DNA of 64,000 nt from Phoronis australis (taxonomy: Eukaryota > Phoronida > Phoronidae): positions 413,585 through 477,584 of the forward strand of contig NMRA01000058.1 of NCBI GenBank assembly GCA_002633005.1, read 5' to 3'. Shown here one piece after another: positions 10,912 to 21,361 of this stretch. The notes beneath the pieces are model-generated. The model ran no database searches and was not told where the DNA came from. It saw only the letters and a program-made list of their open reading frames with translations. Position 1 is the stretch's first letter, and each line of letters begins with the position of its first letter. The translations under genes and the position numbers were made by a program.

Positions 10912-13235
10912 TTCGCCAAGTATGTTGCTCTTCCACTAAGTTTGTTTGTTACTTGGCGGAATTCTGGGAATTCCGCCAAGTATGTTGGTCTGACAGCAAG
11001 TTTTTTTTTTTGTTTTTTTTTGTTTGTTCGCTCTCTACAGGTCGCAATTTTCGTCCGATTTTCACAAATTTGCACACAACATGTAGATTGGGAATCACTG
11101 GAACGCTATTGTTTTTGGTCATGATCGGATACAAAATGGCGGACGTGGCGGCCATTTTGTATCCGATTTCACAGTCAAATACTCGTAGAGGCCGCATTTT
11201 TCGACCTACATGGCTGAAAATCGGTAAGAATATACTAGAACGCATGTGCTACAATTGTGCAGAAAATCGTTGACTTCCGGTTAAAGATGGCGGAAATATT
11301 GGACGTGGCTCATACGCACCCCGAAATATGGCCAAAAACGTTTTCTTCTGTAGAGGGCGTATTTGCAAACCAATTACTTTCAAACTGGTCACGTGTTTGT
11401 TGAGTTTAATAAGCTTTTATAAAAAATTATTGGACCGGAAGTCACTTTCAAGATGGCGGCTGTGGCGCATGTACACACGGTTTCAATCGCTCTGGTGTCG
11501 CATTTTTAACGGGACAAGTAAATGACGTGAATTTTTGCATGTGGATTCCTTGAAGTATGGCCTTTCAAAAAGTTTGCGAGAGCGTATTTCTCAGACTTAC
11601 CGTTTTCGAGTTATTTGACTTTGAATTTCAAAAAAAACGGTAAATTTTCAATTTTCTCGAAAAATTTTTGGATTTTTGCCAAACTATCATTGTATATAGA
11701 ATTTTGAACGGGCTTTCATAAGATATTTTCCATTTTGCGCTACGACGTCTACTTTTTGAATTATTCGAGATTTTCGGATACCGTTATTCGTATGCACGCA
11801 CGCAGCTGGCTGGCTTTCAGTTCACTTAGTTTTGGTTATGCCTAGTTGACCCAGACTGACCCAGCCAGCACTGTCCTACTGCAGACTGGACCGTTATGTT
11901 GCGCCATCTATTGTTCTTTATTGTAGTTGATTGTATGCTCTCTATTTGATTTCTTCGCTAGTCACATGAATGTTATCGTTTTATTCATAATTGCCACCTA
12001 GATTGTCATGATTGTCGTCGTCCCTCTCATTGTCGTCTTTTCGATTAATTCCGCCTTGTGTCGCTCTTCCGAACGCTCTCGTTTTTTTGTTTGTTCGCAC
12101 GATACAGGTCGCAATTTTCGTCCGATCATCATGAAATTTACACATAACACCTACTTCCGGAAGTACTGGAAGCCTATTGTTTTTCGTCAAAATCGGATCC
12201 AAGATGGCGGCTGTGGCGGCCATTTTGTTTTCATTTAAAGGTTCAAATGCTTCTGGAGGCTACATTTTTTTACGTAAAAGGCTAAGAATCGGTACAGTAA
12301 ATGTACCGGAAGTTTTCTACAAGTATACCGGAAATTGTTTACTTTTGGTTAAAGATGGCGGAAATATCGGCGATCGCGCATGCGAACCTCGATTTTGGCC
12401 TAAAAACGTTTTCTCCTGTAGAGGGCGCATTATATGACCAATTTCTTCGAACTTTTACAGGTGTTAGTTTCTTATGACATGCTATTATACAAAGCCAAAA
12501 AACCGGAAGTTGCTTTCAAGATGGCGGATCTGGCGCATGTTGACCCATTTTCAGTTGTGCTGGAGTGCGATTTTAAACGGGAAGAGAAAAAGATGTGATT
12601 TTTTGCATGTGGATTCTTTGAAGTATATGCTTTCAAATGGCCTGTACAATTTTTTTTCTCAGACTTACCGTTTTCGAGTTATTTGACTTTGAATTTCTTA
12701 AAAAAAACACAAAATTTCATTTTTTTCGAAAAATTTACGGAATTAGGCAATACCATGAGTTTACATAGAATTTTGAACGGGCTTTCAGAAGATGTTTTCC
12801 ATTTTTCGCTAGGACGTCTACTTTTTGAGTTATTTGAGATTTTCTGATAACGCTGTTCCTTTGTTGAGCGCTCTTGCTGCATTGATGTTGGTTTATCTTC
12901 TATTGACTAGACTGTAGCCTACTTCTTATTGATTTATGACATCTAAGTTCGTCATATGAATGTTGTGATGTTGTTCATCATTGCCACCACCATCATAATA
13001 TTCGTCTTCATTGTCATCATCTTCGTCATCATCTCTGTCGTTGTCTTTTCTGTTAATTTCGCCAAGTGTCGCTCAAGACTGTAGCCTTTTTCTTACTGAT
13101 TTCGGACTTCTACGTTCGTCATGTGTATGATATTATTACTTCTTTTGTTCATCCTCGCCACCATCGTCGTCATATTTGTCATCTTCGTCATCATCTTTAT
13201 CGTCATCTTTTTGGTTAATTTCGCCAAGCTTCACT
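10912..13235 (+). mobile_element. R5 repeat, two head-to-tail units inserted in the Copia protease
   Basis: The Copia protease is interrupted here. Unit 1 (about 10985-12080) and unit 2 (about 12080-13080) share an ordered set of blocks: gtcgcaattttcgtccgat, atggcgg, gtagagggcg, cttaccgttttcgagttat, ttgaacgggctttca. They end in a ~165-bp tandem of tgtagcct...gttcgtcat and CGTCATCATC-rich sequence (12910-13210). Termini carry ttcgccaag. A third unit lies reversed at 61935-63105. Only short ORFs exist and no transposase is recognisable, so it is probably non-autonomous. Confidence 0.75.
10951..10981. repeat. Perfect 14-bp inverted repeat near the R5 terminus
   Basis: Arms 10951-10964 (ACTTGGCGGAATTC) and 10968-10981 are exact reverse complements with a 3-base loop. 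A shorter version (ggcgaa/ttcgcc) marks the corresponding end of the 63.1-kb copy. Confidence 0.9.
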
Positions 13236-13796
13236 CCTCAGAGCGCTTTCATCTTGAGAGTCAACCTGAAGTTGGAATTCAAGACAGTTCCTAGTCAGAG
13301 ATCGTTCAAATTTGGCTTTGGGAAGAATATCGTGTCAACCAAGACAGTAACATTGGCAGCGCAAATTGGGGACACTGCATGCAAAATTAAAGTCGAGGTA
13401 GTTCCTGTTGACGTTCGTCTACTGCTGAGCAATGAAAGTCTAAAGAGGGCAGACACAAAAATTGACCTAAAGGAGAGCCGAGTCTCAATGTTCGGTCAAG
13501 ATGTACCTATTAAACACACATCATGTGGACACGTGCGTGGATATCCGAGCAGCGTGCCACAGAAAGAAGAGGTTGCAGAGGGTGAGCTTTTCTTCTTAGA
13601 TGCTAAGAATTTGAGTGTTAGTCTGAAGTCAAAAATGCTTATGAAATTACACTGTCAATTTGGCCATGCTACTTGAGATAGAATTAAGCAATCGCTGAAG
13701 TGTGCAAGCGTCAATGATGAGAATGTGTTTACATTGTTGAACAACATTATCTAGAAATGTGATACATGACAAAATTCAAGCAGCCAAGTCCTAGAC
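13236..13796 (+). pseudogene. Copia protease C-terminal part and pre-integrase zinc motif
   Basis: One open frame contains SFKFGFGKN, a VDVRLLLSNESLKRA-type segment, VSMFGQDV and HTSCGHV, the C-terminal half of a Copia protease. The pre-integrase signature KLHCQFGHAT ends in TGA at 13675-13677. Beyond the stop the frame still reads as integrase linker with two more stops, and a one-base deletion spoils the second CxxC pair just before the inserted TIR element. Confidence 0.85.
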
Positions 13797-14350
13797 CTGA
13801 AGCGTGTTCAACAGAATGAGCACCCCGCACCCGCTAGTGTGTACTCGTGAACACAAGGAACAGCTCCTGAACAGCAGTGAGTGCTCACTGTGCGATCCAG
13901 TATGGCGACTCTGAAGCAGATTGTGTTGAACGTCTTAGCCGATGAGCTTAACACTTTGAACAGTCCTTCGTATGGTATACTGAGTGATAAATATGATTAA
14001 TCATTGCCAATATTAATATCGGCAGCCCAAGACAACAACCGTGAAGGCTTTGGAACGACAAGAATCGAAAATTACGTCGAGGAAACTATTCCTTGCTAAA
14101 CCGACCCACAATTTAAGTCGCAGTTTCGGACGAGTCGGTCAACTTTTGAGGTTAGTTTTCGTGTTGCAGAACCATAATGGGTTCATATTATGCAGACGTG
14201 AAGCCTTCGCAAGGACGCCATCTTGAAATCTAAGCGAACATGTTCTCGAGGTTGTTCGCAAGCGCTCGCGAGTGCTAACGTAAACACAGCTGTTCAGGAC
14301 GAGGGCATTCAAATCGCTCGCGGGCGCTCACTCTATTGAACACGCTTCAG
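13797..14350. mobile_element. 554-bp non-autonomous TIR element in the Copia integrase linker
   Basis: Ends ctgaagcgtgttcaacagaa and, as reverse complement, ctgaagcgtgttcaatagag: an inverted repeat of about 25 bp with two mismatches. Copia coding sequence (CAGCCAAGTCCTAGA then GTTGGCTTACCA) resumes across it, so the boundaries are firm to within a few bases. A target duplication is not obvious. The 14041-14226 ORF inside has no recognisable product. Confidence 0.8.
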
Positions 14351-14975
14351 CTGTTGGCTTACCACTTGCAAGTGATTTTAATCAGACTGTGGCAGTCGAT
14401 TTGCAACAGTTGGGTCCAAATATGTGGTATTTACACATCATTGATGAATTTACACGCTTTAGTTCTGGGTGTATGATGCATTGTAAGAAAGCGAATGTAT
14501 ATGTTGACAATTTCATTAAGCATTGGATCAGTATTTTTGGGGCACCTCGATTGTCCAGTTATAATGGGGGAGAATTCAATAACGATGAAGTTAGGGACAT
14601 GGCAGAAAATTTCAACGTAGAGGAACTGACCACCCCGGCATTGTTCCCCCTGGTCTAATGGTACTCCAGAAAGAAACAACATGACGTTGACTGACATTCT
14701 GGAAAAATTGAAATCAAGTCATAATCTTGATTGGGAAACAGCATTGGCATGGGCCTTAATGGCTAAAAATTCATTGCACAATACATATGGTTTCAGTCCA
14801 TATCAGCTGGTTTTCAGCAGGAATCCAAATTTGCCATCAATTTTAATGGATAACCCCCCTGCATTGGTGGGCACAACCATGACTGAAAAAGTTGGTAATC
14901 ACATCAATGCGATGCATGCAGTAAGAGCTGCTTTTGCTATTAGACGGAAAGTTTGGAAAAGATTAGAAGAGCATT
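14351..14975 (+). pseudogene. Copia integrase core, frameshifted, catalytic Asp lost
   Basis: Reads VDLQQLGPNMWYLHIIDEF (first catalytic Asp present), then FGAPRLSSYNGGEF, where the second catalytic Asp of the usual SDNGGEF motif is Tyr. A frame change near 14640 leads into the third motif (PERNN, Glu present) and on to DWETALAWALMAKNSLHN and GFSPYQLVFSRNPNLP. The core normally joins element cDNA to the host genome. This copy is inactivated by both the substitution and the frameshift. Confidence 0.88.
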
Positions 14976-15509
14976 AAGGAAATAAACACGATCAGTTACT
15001 AATTTTTGTGATACTGGGGAAATTTACCTGACGGTGGAAGTCATTGGTTTGATGAACAAGTCTTGGAAAATAACAGCTATTTGGTGGAATTCAAAGAAAA
15101 TCAGATGGGTAGTTAGAAGTACATTGGTAGCTGAAACTTCAGCCATGGCAGAAGGCATTGATTTGTCTCTCTTCATAATGACAATTTCAGGTGAATTGGC
15201 ATGTGGGACACCAGATTCTACTGTTGTACAACTGATATGTTTTACTGATATTGCACACCAGATTCTACTGTTGTACAACTGGTATGTTTTACTGATTGTA
15301 AATCATTAGTGGAGGCAATTAAGTCACAAAAGTTTGTAACAGAGAAAAGGTTTCGAATGGAAATCAGTGGTATAAAGGAACTCATTGAAAACAAAAAAAT
15401 TATAAAGAAATTACATGGTGTGATTCTAAAGCTCACAAGCTTACAAAACGTGGAGCATCCTCTCTTGTACTGCGAAAAATGTTAGATACAGGCATGTTAG
15501 AATTTTAGT
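14976..15509 (+). pseudogene. Integrase tail fused to Copia RNase H; reverse transcriptase deleted
   Basis: The integrase C-terminal region (EKIRRALRK, then CDTGEIY) runs directly into RNase H sequence: SKKIRWVVRSTLVAETSAMAEG, CFTD, then KSQKFVTEKRFRMEI and LTKRGASS in different frames. The whole reverse-transcriptase domain, normally between them, is absent, so a deletion of roughly 2 kb joined the two ends. A 47-bp tandem duplication (caccagattctactgttgta) at about 15208-15300 disrupts the RNase H frame. Confidence 0.85.
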
Positions 15510-15576
15510 TAGAACATTTAATGTATACGTGTTAGTAAAACTATACTAGATAGTTTTTGGTATATTGGATTATCTT

Positions 15577-15589
15577 AAGGAAAAGAGAG
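15577..15589 (+). other. Copia polypurine tract
   Basis: aaggaaaagagag lies 7 bases before the 3' LTR start at 15597, as expected for the plus-strand primer. Confidence 0.8.
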
Positions 15590-15596
15590 TAGAATT

Positions 15597-17104
15597 TGAT
15601 AACTATATTGGAATGCGTTTATATCCTGTAGTTACATAATCTGCTATCCCGTTGTTGTTTACGGTTTACTGGTTCCTATTTTGTAGTCATACTGTATTAG
15701 TCATGTATTCCTAGAACCTATTCACTTCCTGTGCTTCCCCTCCTTACACCGCCTCTTCATCCTGGGGGCAACTGTATTGCCAGTGCCCCCCCCCTCACTC
15801 ACCACTCCCCTTTCATCATGGGGTAACTGTATTGCATTCTCCATTTTCATTGGCACGCCCCTTCCACTCACCTTTTCGGGGTTCTCCCTCCCGGGCACTC
15901 TTTCCCGCCCCCTTTATACTTGTTGGTTTACCGATCATGCCCTATTATGGGTTATTCTCCACTTAACATTTTTTCCATACTTTATGTATTTTTACTTTTG
16001 ATGGTGTCTCCGTTTGCTGTGACTTGTCTGTTTGTATCTTAAGTCACCGTTTCTGTTTACTTATGCCTATAGACTGAGCATGCTTTTTGTTGGTTATATG
16101 TTCCTTATGTATATTCCTTAATATTTATCTAATCATATTAGCCTTGTATTCCTCCGGGTTTCAGTTACTATGATTTCGACACCTTGTTGTGTCGCTCTAT
16201 ATTTTTGTTTTTGTTTTGTCATGCTGCCTAGCTGTACCACTCCATGTTTGTATTTTCCTATTTACGTGCTTACTTTTGCCCCCTTTTCTTAATGCTCCTT
16301 TTGTCAGCCTCGCTCGCTCTCCCTTGGGTGGGCGGATGGATCTTTCTGCTGCATCTGTGGCAGATTGTCACCTACCTTTACAGTTCAACATATCATATAA
16401 CTTTTGTAATTACCGATATCTTTAGTAGTTTAGTTTGTCATGATATATATGATCTTTTATCTCACCTACACGTGTTTTTTCACTGTAAACTAGCTTCGGT
16501 ATCGCTTCGCAGTAAGCGCATATAGAAATTATTTAAGTATTAAATTATTTTATGTAAGCTATACTGCGTCGTCCTCATTATCATATTGTTTGGATTCTCG
16601 GGTCAGTGACCCTCTTTGTTCTACGATTAAGTCCACATGATCTCTTTGTCTTGTCGCAACACTGGGCCATCGTCCATAATTCTCTACAAATTTCAGTTTT
16701 CACTCAATTTCTCTTTCCCTCCCTCCCTCAAACCAATTTTCCATACTTCCCTGTTTATGCTTATCTTCCCCATGTCGCTGTCCTGGTGTTGCTGTTATGC
16801 TTCCGCATATTATTACTTAACTTTCTATTCACCACTTATGTATACCTTCATTGCTGCTTGGCAGATTGTCACCCACCTTTACAGTTCAACATATTATATA
16901 ACTTTTGTAATTATCGATATCTGTAGTAGTTTAGTTTGTCGTGATATATATGACCTTTTATCTCATCTACATGTGTTGTTTCACTGTAAACTAGCTTCGG
17001 TATCGCTTTGCAGTTAGCGTAAATAAATTCTATTATTTGTTGACATCAATACACTTTTAGTTCGACAAACAACTGGGCACAATCTTTGTTTTACTCACTT
17101 TTCA
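15597..17104 (+). repeat. 3' LTR of the Copia element, split by an insertion
   Basis: 15597 to about 15731 matches the 5' LTR up to cacttcctgt. The remainder, from tcaatacacttttagttcga to the terminal ca, is at about 17033-17104. Between them lies R7. Confidence 0.9.
15732..17032 (+). mobile_element. R7 pyrimidine-rich insertion with duplicated module
   Basis: About 1.3 kb, C/T-rich on the plus strand. A ~170-bp module at 16363-16530 (cagattgtcacc, aacttttgtaatta, tagtttgtc.tgatatatatga, actagcttcggtatcgctt) recurs at 16858-17031, 495 bp away and flush with the right boundary. The layout resembles that of R6. Hydrophobic ORFs in it are what a pyrimidine-rich strand produces by chance. No transposase seen. 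Confidence 0.7.
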
Positions 17105-17819
17105 ACCAGTCTTTATGCCCTGAACACCAAGTCAAAATTTTACTTCCCCCCCTCCCCGGTGTCAGTTTTTCCTGCACCTCACATCCCCGGTGTCAGTATT
17201 GCCTGCACCTTTCCCATCCACACCATCCCCTTTGTTTCTGTACATTGTTATAGTCTCATTTGTAGTTTATTTTGTATTTTTTATTTCTTGGGTTACCCTA
17301 CTAGTCCGTATTTACTCCTTGTTACAGCCATTAAGGGCTCCGGCTATATTTTGTGCTCATTTATCTTTAACTTGTTTCTCTACCTCCTTTAGTTAAACTA
17401 ATGTTAGCTTTATTTCTGTTATGTTAGCTATTTTCTTATTTCTCTGTTAGCTGCTTTGATTTGATTGTTCACTGTCTTTTATTCTTTAGTTTCTCTCCCG
17501 TTTCATTTGCGTTTCCATATCGCTCCTTCCCTGTTTCTTATGTTTCTCGTTTTTCACTATTTTTCAAGTTCTAGCTTACCTTTTAGTTTGTTGTGTCATA
17601 TTTTTGTTCTTTATCACATTTTCTCGTTATTAATATCCTTTTTTTCCTGCAACGACATGGGGAGAGACAACACTGGCACATGTTCCAGCCCTGGGCAACC
17701 AGACCTCCCCCTCCGGTTTGGCACCCGGAGTTTGGGTTGAGTATCCAGCTGACAGTGTTTGTAAGTAGTCCTGCACATCTTTCCTTTCATTTCTCTGTTT
17801 TCGTGCATCCCTGCGGATG
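17105..17819. other. C/T-rich stretch without recognisable gene
   Basis: Pyrimidine-rich like R7 and R6, with a short direct repeat (ccccggtgtcagt at 17155 and 17185). It is probably the left part of the repeat into which the Gypsy element inserted. No coding signal. Confidence 0.5.
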
Positions 17820-17824
17820 GGCAT

Positions 17825-17985
17825 TGTCATGTTGATTATGGCATGTAATGTTGTAATAAAAACACAATGAATGACTGACAAGGGCATACGATGTATATTG
17901 TTGAACTTCCGGCAAGGGATACATCAAAAGATGGATCGGGCAGTAAACCGTAAGTAGCTATAAAATGTGGAGCGATATCATCACA
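17825..17985 (-). repeat. 3' LTR of the Gypsy element
   Basis: 161 bp. Aligns without gaps to 22422-22582 with 8 mismatches. It contains the AATAAA-like ttgtaataaaaaca stretch on the plus strand only. Confidence 0.95.
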
Positions 17986-17995
17986 TCCCCCTTTT
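17986..17995 (-). other. Gypsy polypurine tract
   Basis: On the minus strand aaaaggggga abuts the 3' LTR, the normal place for the plus-strand primer. Confidence 0.88.
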
Positions 17996-18192
17996 ACCAA
18001 GAAAGGAAATCCTAAGACAATTACTATCAAATAAGAAAAATGCGATGTATAAAACACTAGGCTAGTTCAGGTGGACTACTGAAAAGCCACAGCATGGTAG
18101 GGGGGTTATTCTGCCCCGAGGTATATACCTGCTGTATGTAAGCTATCTAAAGTAAGTACTTAAAATCTAAGTGTGAGTAAATGCTCATAACA

Positions 18193-18600
18193 CTACAAGT
18201 TCATCTTTGGTGGTCGTTTCACAATCCTGCCACTACGAGTATGGTGTTGCGAGTAAGTGGGCAAGGTTGGGGTTTCGCGTACAGAAGGTTCTGCAAATGT
18301 CTCGTGTTTGGTCTGAGCAGCCTTCGAAACATCTGGAGCCGTTGATACACTTGGTGTTATGGGGATGTCTCGTATGTGTTGACGGTTTCTTCGGAACACG
18401 TGTCCATTTACATTTCTTAGCAGGAAGGAACGAGGACCATCTGCCTGGGATACTACGATAGCTGGATCCCAGCTTCCAGACACGGGGTGTTGTACTCTAA
18501 CTTTCTGACCAGGGTACAGAGGTGGTAATTCCTCTTTGAGTGAGTGTCGGTCAAAATATTTCTTCTGGTTCTCTTGTCGTTGCTGGAGAGCACCATCTAC
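18193..18600 (-). pseudogene. Gypsy integrase C-terminal tail, separated by a frameshift
   Basis: The frame after the break reads through YPGQKVRVQHP and VSGSWDPAIVVSQADGPRSF to a stop at 18193, the usual basic/hydrophobic C-terminal module of Gypsy integrases. It sits in a different frame from the integrase core (19640-18597), so an indel near 18600-18620 split the two. Confidence 0.8.
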
Positions 18601-19672
18601 ACTTGGTCCTTGTTTTGGTGATCATTTGCGATTTTCGTAGCAAGCGGAGACAGGATTCGTCTACCCATTAGTAGCTGTGCTGGACTTGGCAAGTCATTTG
18701 AGATTGGAGTGCAACGCCAGTGCAACAATGCGATTTCAGGTGTGGTGCCAGACTGCTTGGCCTTCTTGAGGATAGTCTTTACAGTCTTCACCTGGCGCTC
18801 TACGAAACCATTTCCCTGTGGTCTCCGAGGTGAGGTTGTCTCGTGGTTGAATCCCCACTCCATAGCAAATTCACGATAGGCAGCGCTGGAGAAGTGTGGC
18901 CCGTTGTCACTTACAACTTTGGACGGTATACCGAGCTCCGCGAAGACTTGGCTTGTGATGTTTACAACAACGCTGCTTGGTGAAGGAGTAGGTAGCTGTC
19001 GTACTACAGGATACTTAGAGTAGTAGTAAACTATGATCAGCCACTGGGACTCGTGGAGCTCAAAGAGGTCGGTACCTACAACATCCCATGGCTTTGTTGG
19101 AATGTCATGTTGCAGTATTGGCTCCAACATCTGGGATGGTTGATGGTGCTGGCATATGCTGCACGACTTGGTGAACCGGTCGATATCTTTGTTCATGTTT
19201 ACCCAGTACACTGTGTCCTTTGCGAGTAGTTTAGTTTTCTCCTGTCCCAGGTGGGCAGTGTGAAATTGTTTCAGGATATCGTCTTGCAGGGTCTGAGGAA
19301 TTACGATCTGTTGCCCTTTTAGGATGAGGCCATTGTCTACTGAGAGCTGATCCCTCAGACCCCAGAATGCCCTGACATCAGTTGGTAGCCGCTTAATCGT
19401 CTCTGGCCATCCCATAATGATGATTTCTCTCAGCTGGTTGAGTAAGGGGTCAGCCGCAGTGCAGTTTCTCAGTTCCTCGATGCGATTCATTGAGAAGCGA
19501 GCAGTATCAACTCGGACGTCTAGATCGATAGGTTCAGCGTTGCATGGTGATGGTAAACGTGAGAGTCCGTCAGCCAAAACGTTGTCGGATCCCTTGTTAT
19601 AGCAGAGGTTGAAGTTGTATCCCTGAAGTTGGATAAGCATCCGCTGGAGGCGAGCTGGAGCTGAGGTGAGGG
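18597..19672 (-). pseudogene. Gypsy integrase core (with C-terminal end of RNase H)
   Basis: Begins in a frame reading LQGYNFNLCYNKGSDNVLAD, the conserved end of the RNase H domain. Counting from Met at 19640, it has the zinc-binding motif (H127, H130, C160, C163) and the DDE residues D191 (VGTDLFEL), D245 (VVSDNGPHF) and E281 (VERQVK). YYSKY is preceded by Tyr where Asp is usual. It normally integrates the cDNA. The core is intact over about 340 residues, but a one-base frameshift at about 19670 separates it from the reverse transcriptase, and another cuts off its tail. Confidence 0.92.
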
Positions 19673-21361
19673 TTTGTCAATGATCATCACGAGCGGTTTA
19701 TGGTCAGTGAGTACCTGGAAAGTGTGACCGTACAAATATGTGTGAAACCTCTGGGTGCCAAATACGATTGCCAATAACTCACGCTCAATACATGCGTACC
19801 TCTGTTCGGCTGGTGTCAGGCTCTTGCTGGCATAGACAACAGGAACAAGAGTGCCAGTAGAATCGGTTTGCAATAGAGCGGCGCCTATGCCTTGGAGGCT
19901 TGCGTCACAGTGCATGTAGATTGGGAGCTTTGGGTTGAAGTACTGGAGAAGCGATGTCTCAGAGATTTCGCTCTTGAGGTCAGTGAAGGCTCTTTGGTGG
20001 TGTGGTTCCCACAGAAACTCCGAGTCTTTGTGTAGGAGGTCACGTAAGATGGCGGTTTTGGAACTGAAGTCTTTGACAAAGCGAGATAGGTAAGTCATCA
20101 CACCCAAGAGTTGTTGCAGTTGCGTTTTGTCACGTGGTTCTGACATCTCCTGCAGGTCACGAATCTTGGCTGGGTCGGGCTTCCTTCCAGTGTGAGTGTA
20201 CAAATTTCCAAAAAAGGATACTTCTTGGCGTTTTATGCTGCACTTGCTCGAGTTTAGCGTAAGTCCCTCCTGAGTTGCGATCTCCAGGAAGTGTCTAACA
20301 TTTTCGTCGTGCTCATTCTCTGTTGACCCATAGATGACGATGTCATCGGTGATTCCACATGCGCCTTTACACTTCTCAAGGATTCTATCCATTTCAAGTT
20401 GGAAAATGTCCTGGCTGACGTTGAGACCAAAAGGGAGCCGTTGGAAACAATACCGTCCAAACGGTGTTTGGAAAGTCATCAGAGCTTGACTTTCTTGGTC
20501 GAGCTTGATTGACCAATATCCCGACTTCGCGTCTAACTTTGAGAAGAATTTAGCGCCAGCGAAGCGATGGTTGAGTTCTTCGACTGTTGGAATCTGGAGG
20601 TATGGTCGTATGAGGGCTCTGTTTAGTGCTCGGGGGTACAGGCACACTCTTATTGTGTTGTCTCGTTTGGTTACGTATGTAAGCGAGCTCACCCAGTCAG
20701 TCGGCCCTTCGATACGACGAATGACCTGTTGTGATTCCATCTTGTCAAGTTCAGCTTTGATCTTCTCGCCCATAGCGATTGGTGTTCTTCTCGGTGGGTC
20801 TACATGACATGGTACGTTAGGCTTAACCATGAGCTTGTGAGTTTTCTGGAATTCGCCAATGCGGTCGAACCTGTCCGGGTAGAGGTACATCAAGTCAGCG
20901 ACACTGTGAATGGGTTGTTGGGCTGACACAGCACAGTTCAACGTTACGACGTTGAGCGCTTCTAAGGTTGGCAGGCCTAGTATCGCTGGTCCAGTGACGT
21001 CGATGACGTAGAACTCAGTGTTGGTCCATGGGGAGTCTCTGTATTTACATTGGATGGTTGTGGTGCCATGGCAGTTAATCTTCATGCTGTTGTAGGCAGT
21101 TAGCAGGCACCCTGGTGGGACGAGTGATTCAGGAATTGGGTTTCCAGACTTGTCTACGCTGTTCGGAAACATCTGTCGGAATACACATACAGGTAATGTG
21201 TTCGCTTGTGCCCCGGTGTCTACCTTCAGGTTGAAGTTGTGAGTTCCTGGGTGGTCACTCAGTTTGATGCGTAGATCAACAAATGCTTCGTCTCGGGCAT
21301 TCATTACACCAGCGGGATCTCTGTTGGAAGTGTGGACAGTGCTGAAGGTGAGGCCTTCCAT
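19673..21361 (-). pseudogene. Gypsy pol: protease, reverse transcriptase, RNase H
   Basis: Counting from Met at 21361: aspartic protease active site VDTG at 47-50; reverse transcriptase from about 195 with FFSKLDAKSGYW (D277) and the catalytic ITDDIVIYG (D339, D340, where most Gypsy elements have Y-D-D); RNase H with HCDASLQG (D486), E526 and TDHKPL (D553). The frame overlaps the gag 3' end by 86 bases and is offset +1, so Gag-Pol would need ribosomal frameshifting. The ORF continues for about 50 aberrant residues past the frameshift at about 19670. Confidence 0.93.

Larger units (their letters stand above)
9565..17104 (+). mobile_element. Copia-type LTR retrotransposon, decayed, with nested insertions
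   Basis: Bounded by TG...CA LTRs and a perfect 5-bp target duplication, accag (9560-9564 and 17105-17109). In order it holds a 5' LTR, a primer site for initiator tRNA-Met, gag, protease, pre-integrase zinc motif, integrase core, and then directly RNase H. The reverse transcriptase is missing. Three later insertions sit inside: R5 (about 10912-13235), a 554-bp TIR element (13797-14350), and R7 in the 3' LTR (about 15732-17032). Many stops and frameshifts make it non-functional. The gag sequence resembles the Copia lineage common in aquatic invertebrates. Confidence 0.93.

Noticed and set aside
16189-17017. Long hydrophobic ORFs that could pass for membrane proteins
   Set aside because: The plus strand is C/T-rich, which gives Leu/Phe/Ser-rich translations in every frame; overlapping ORFs look alike and lie within the R7 repeat.
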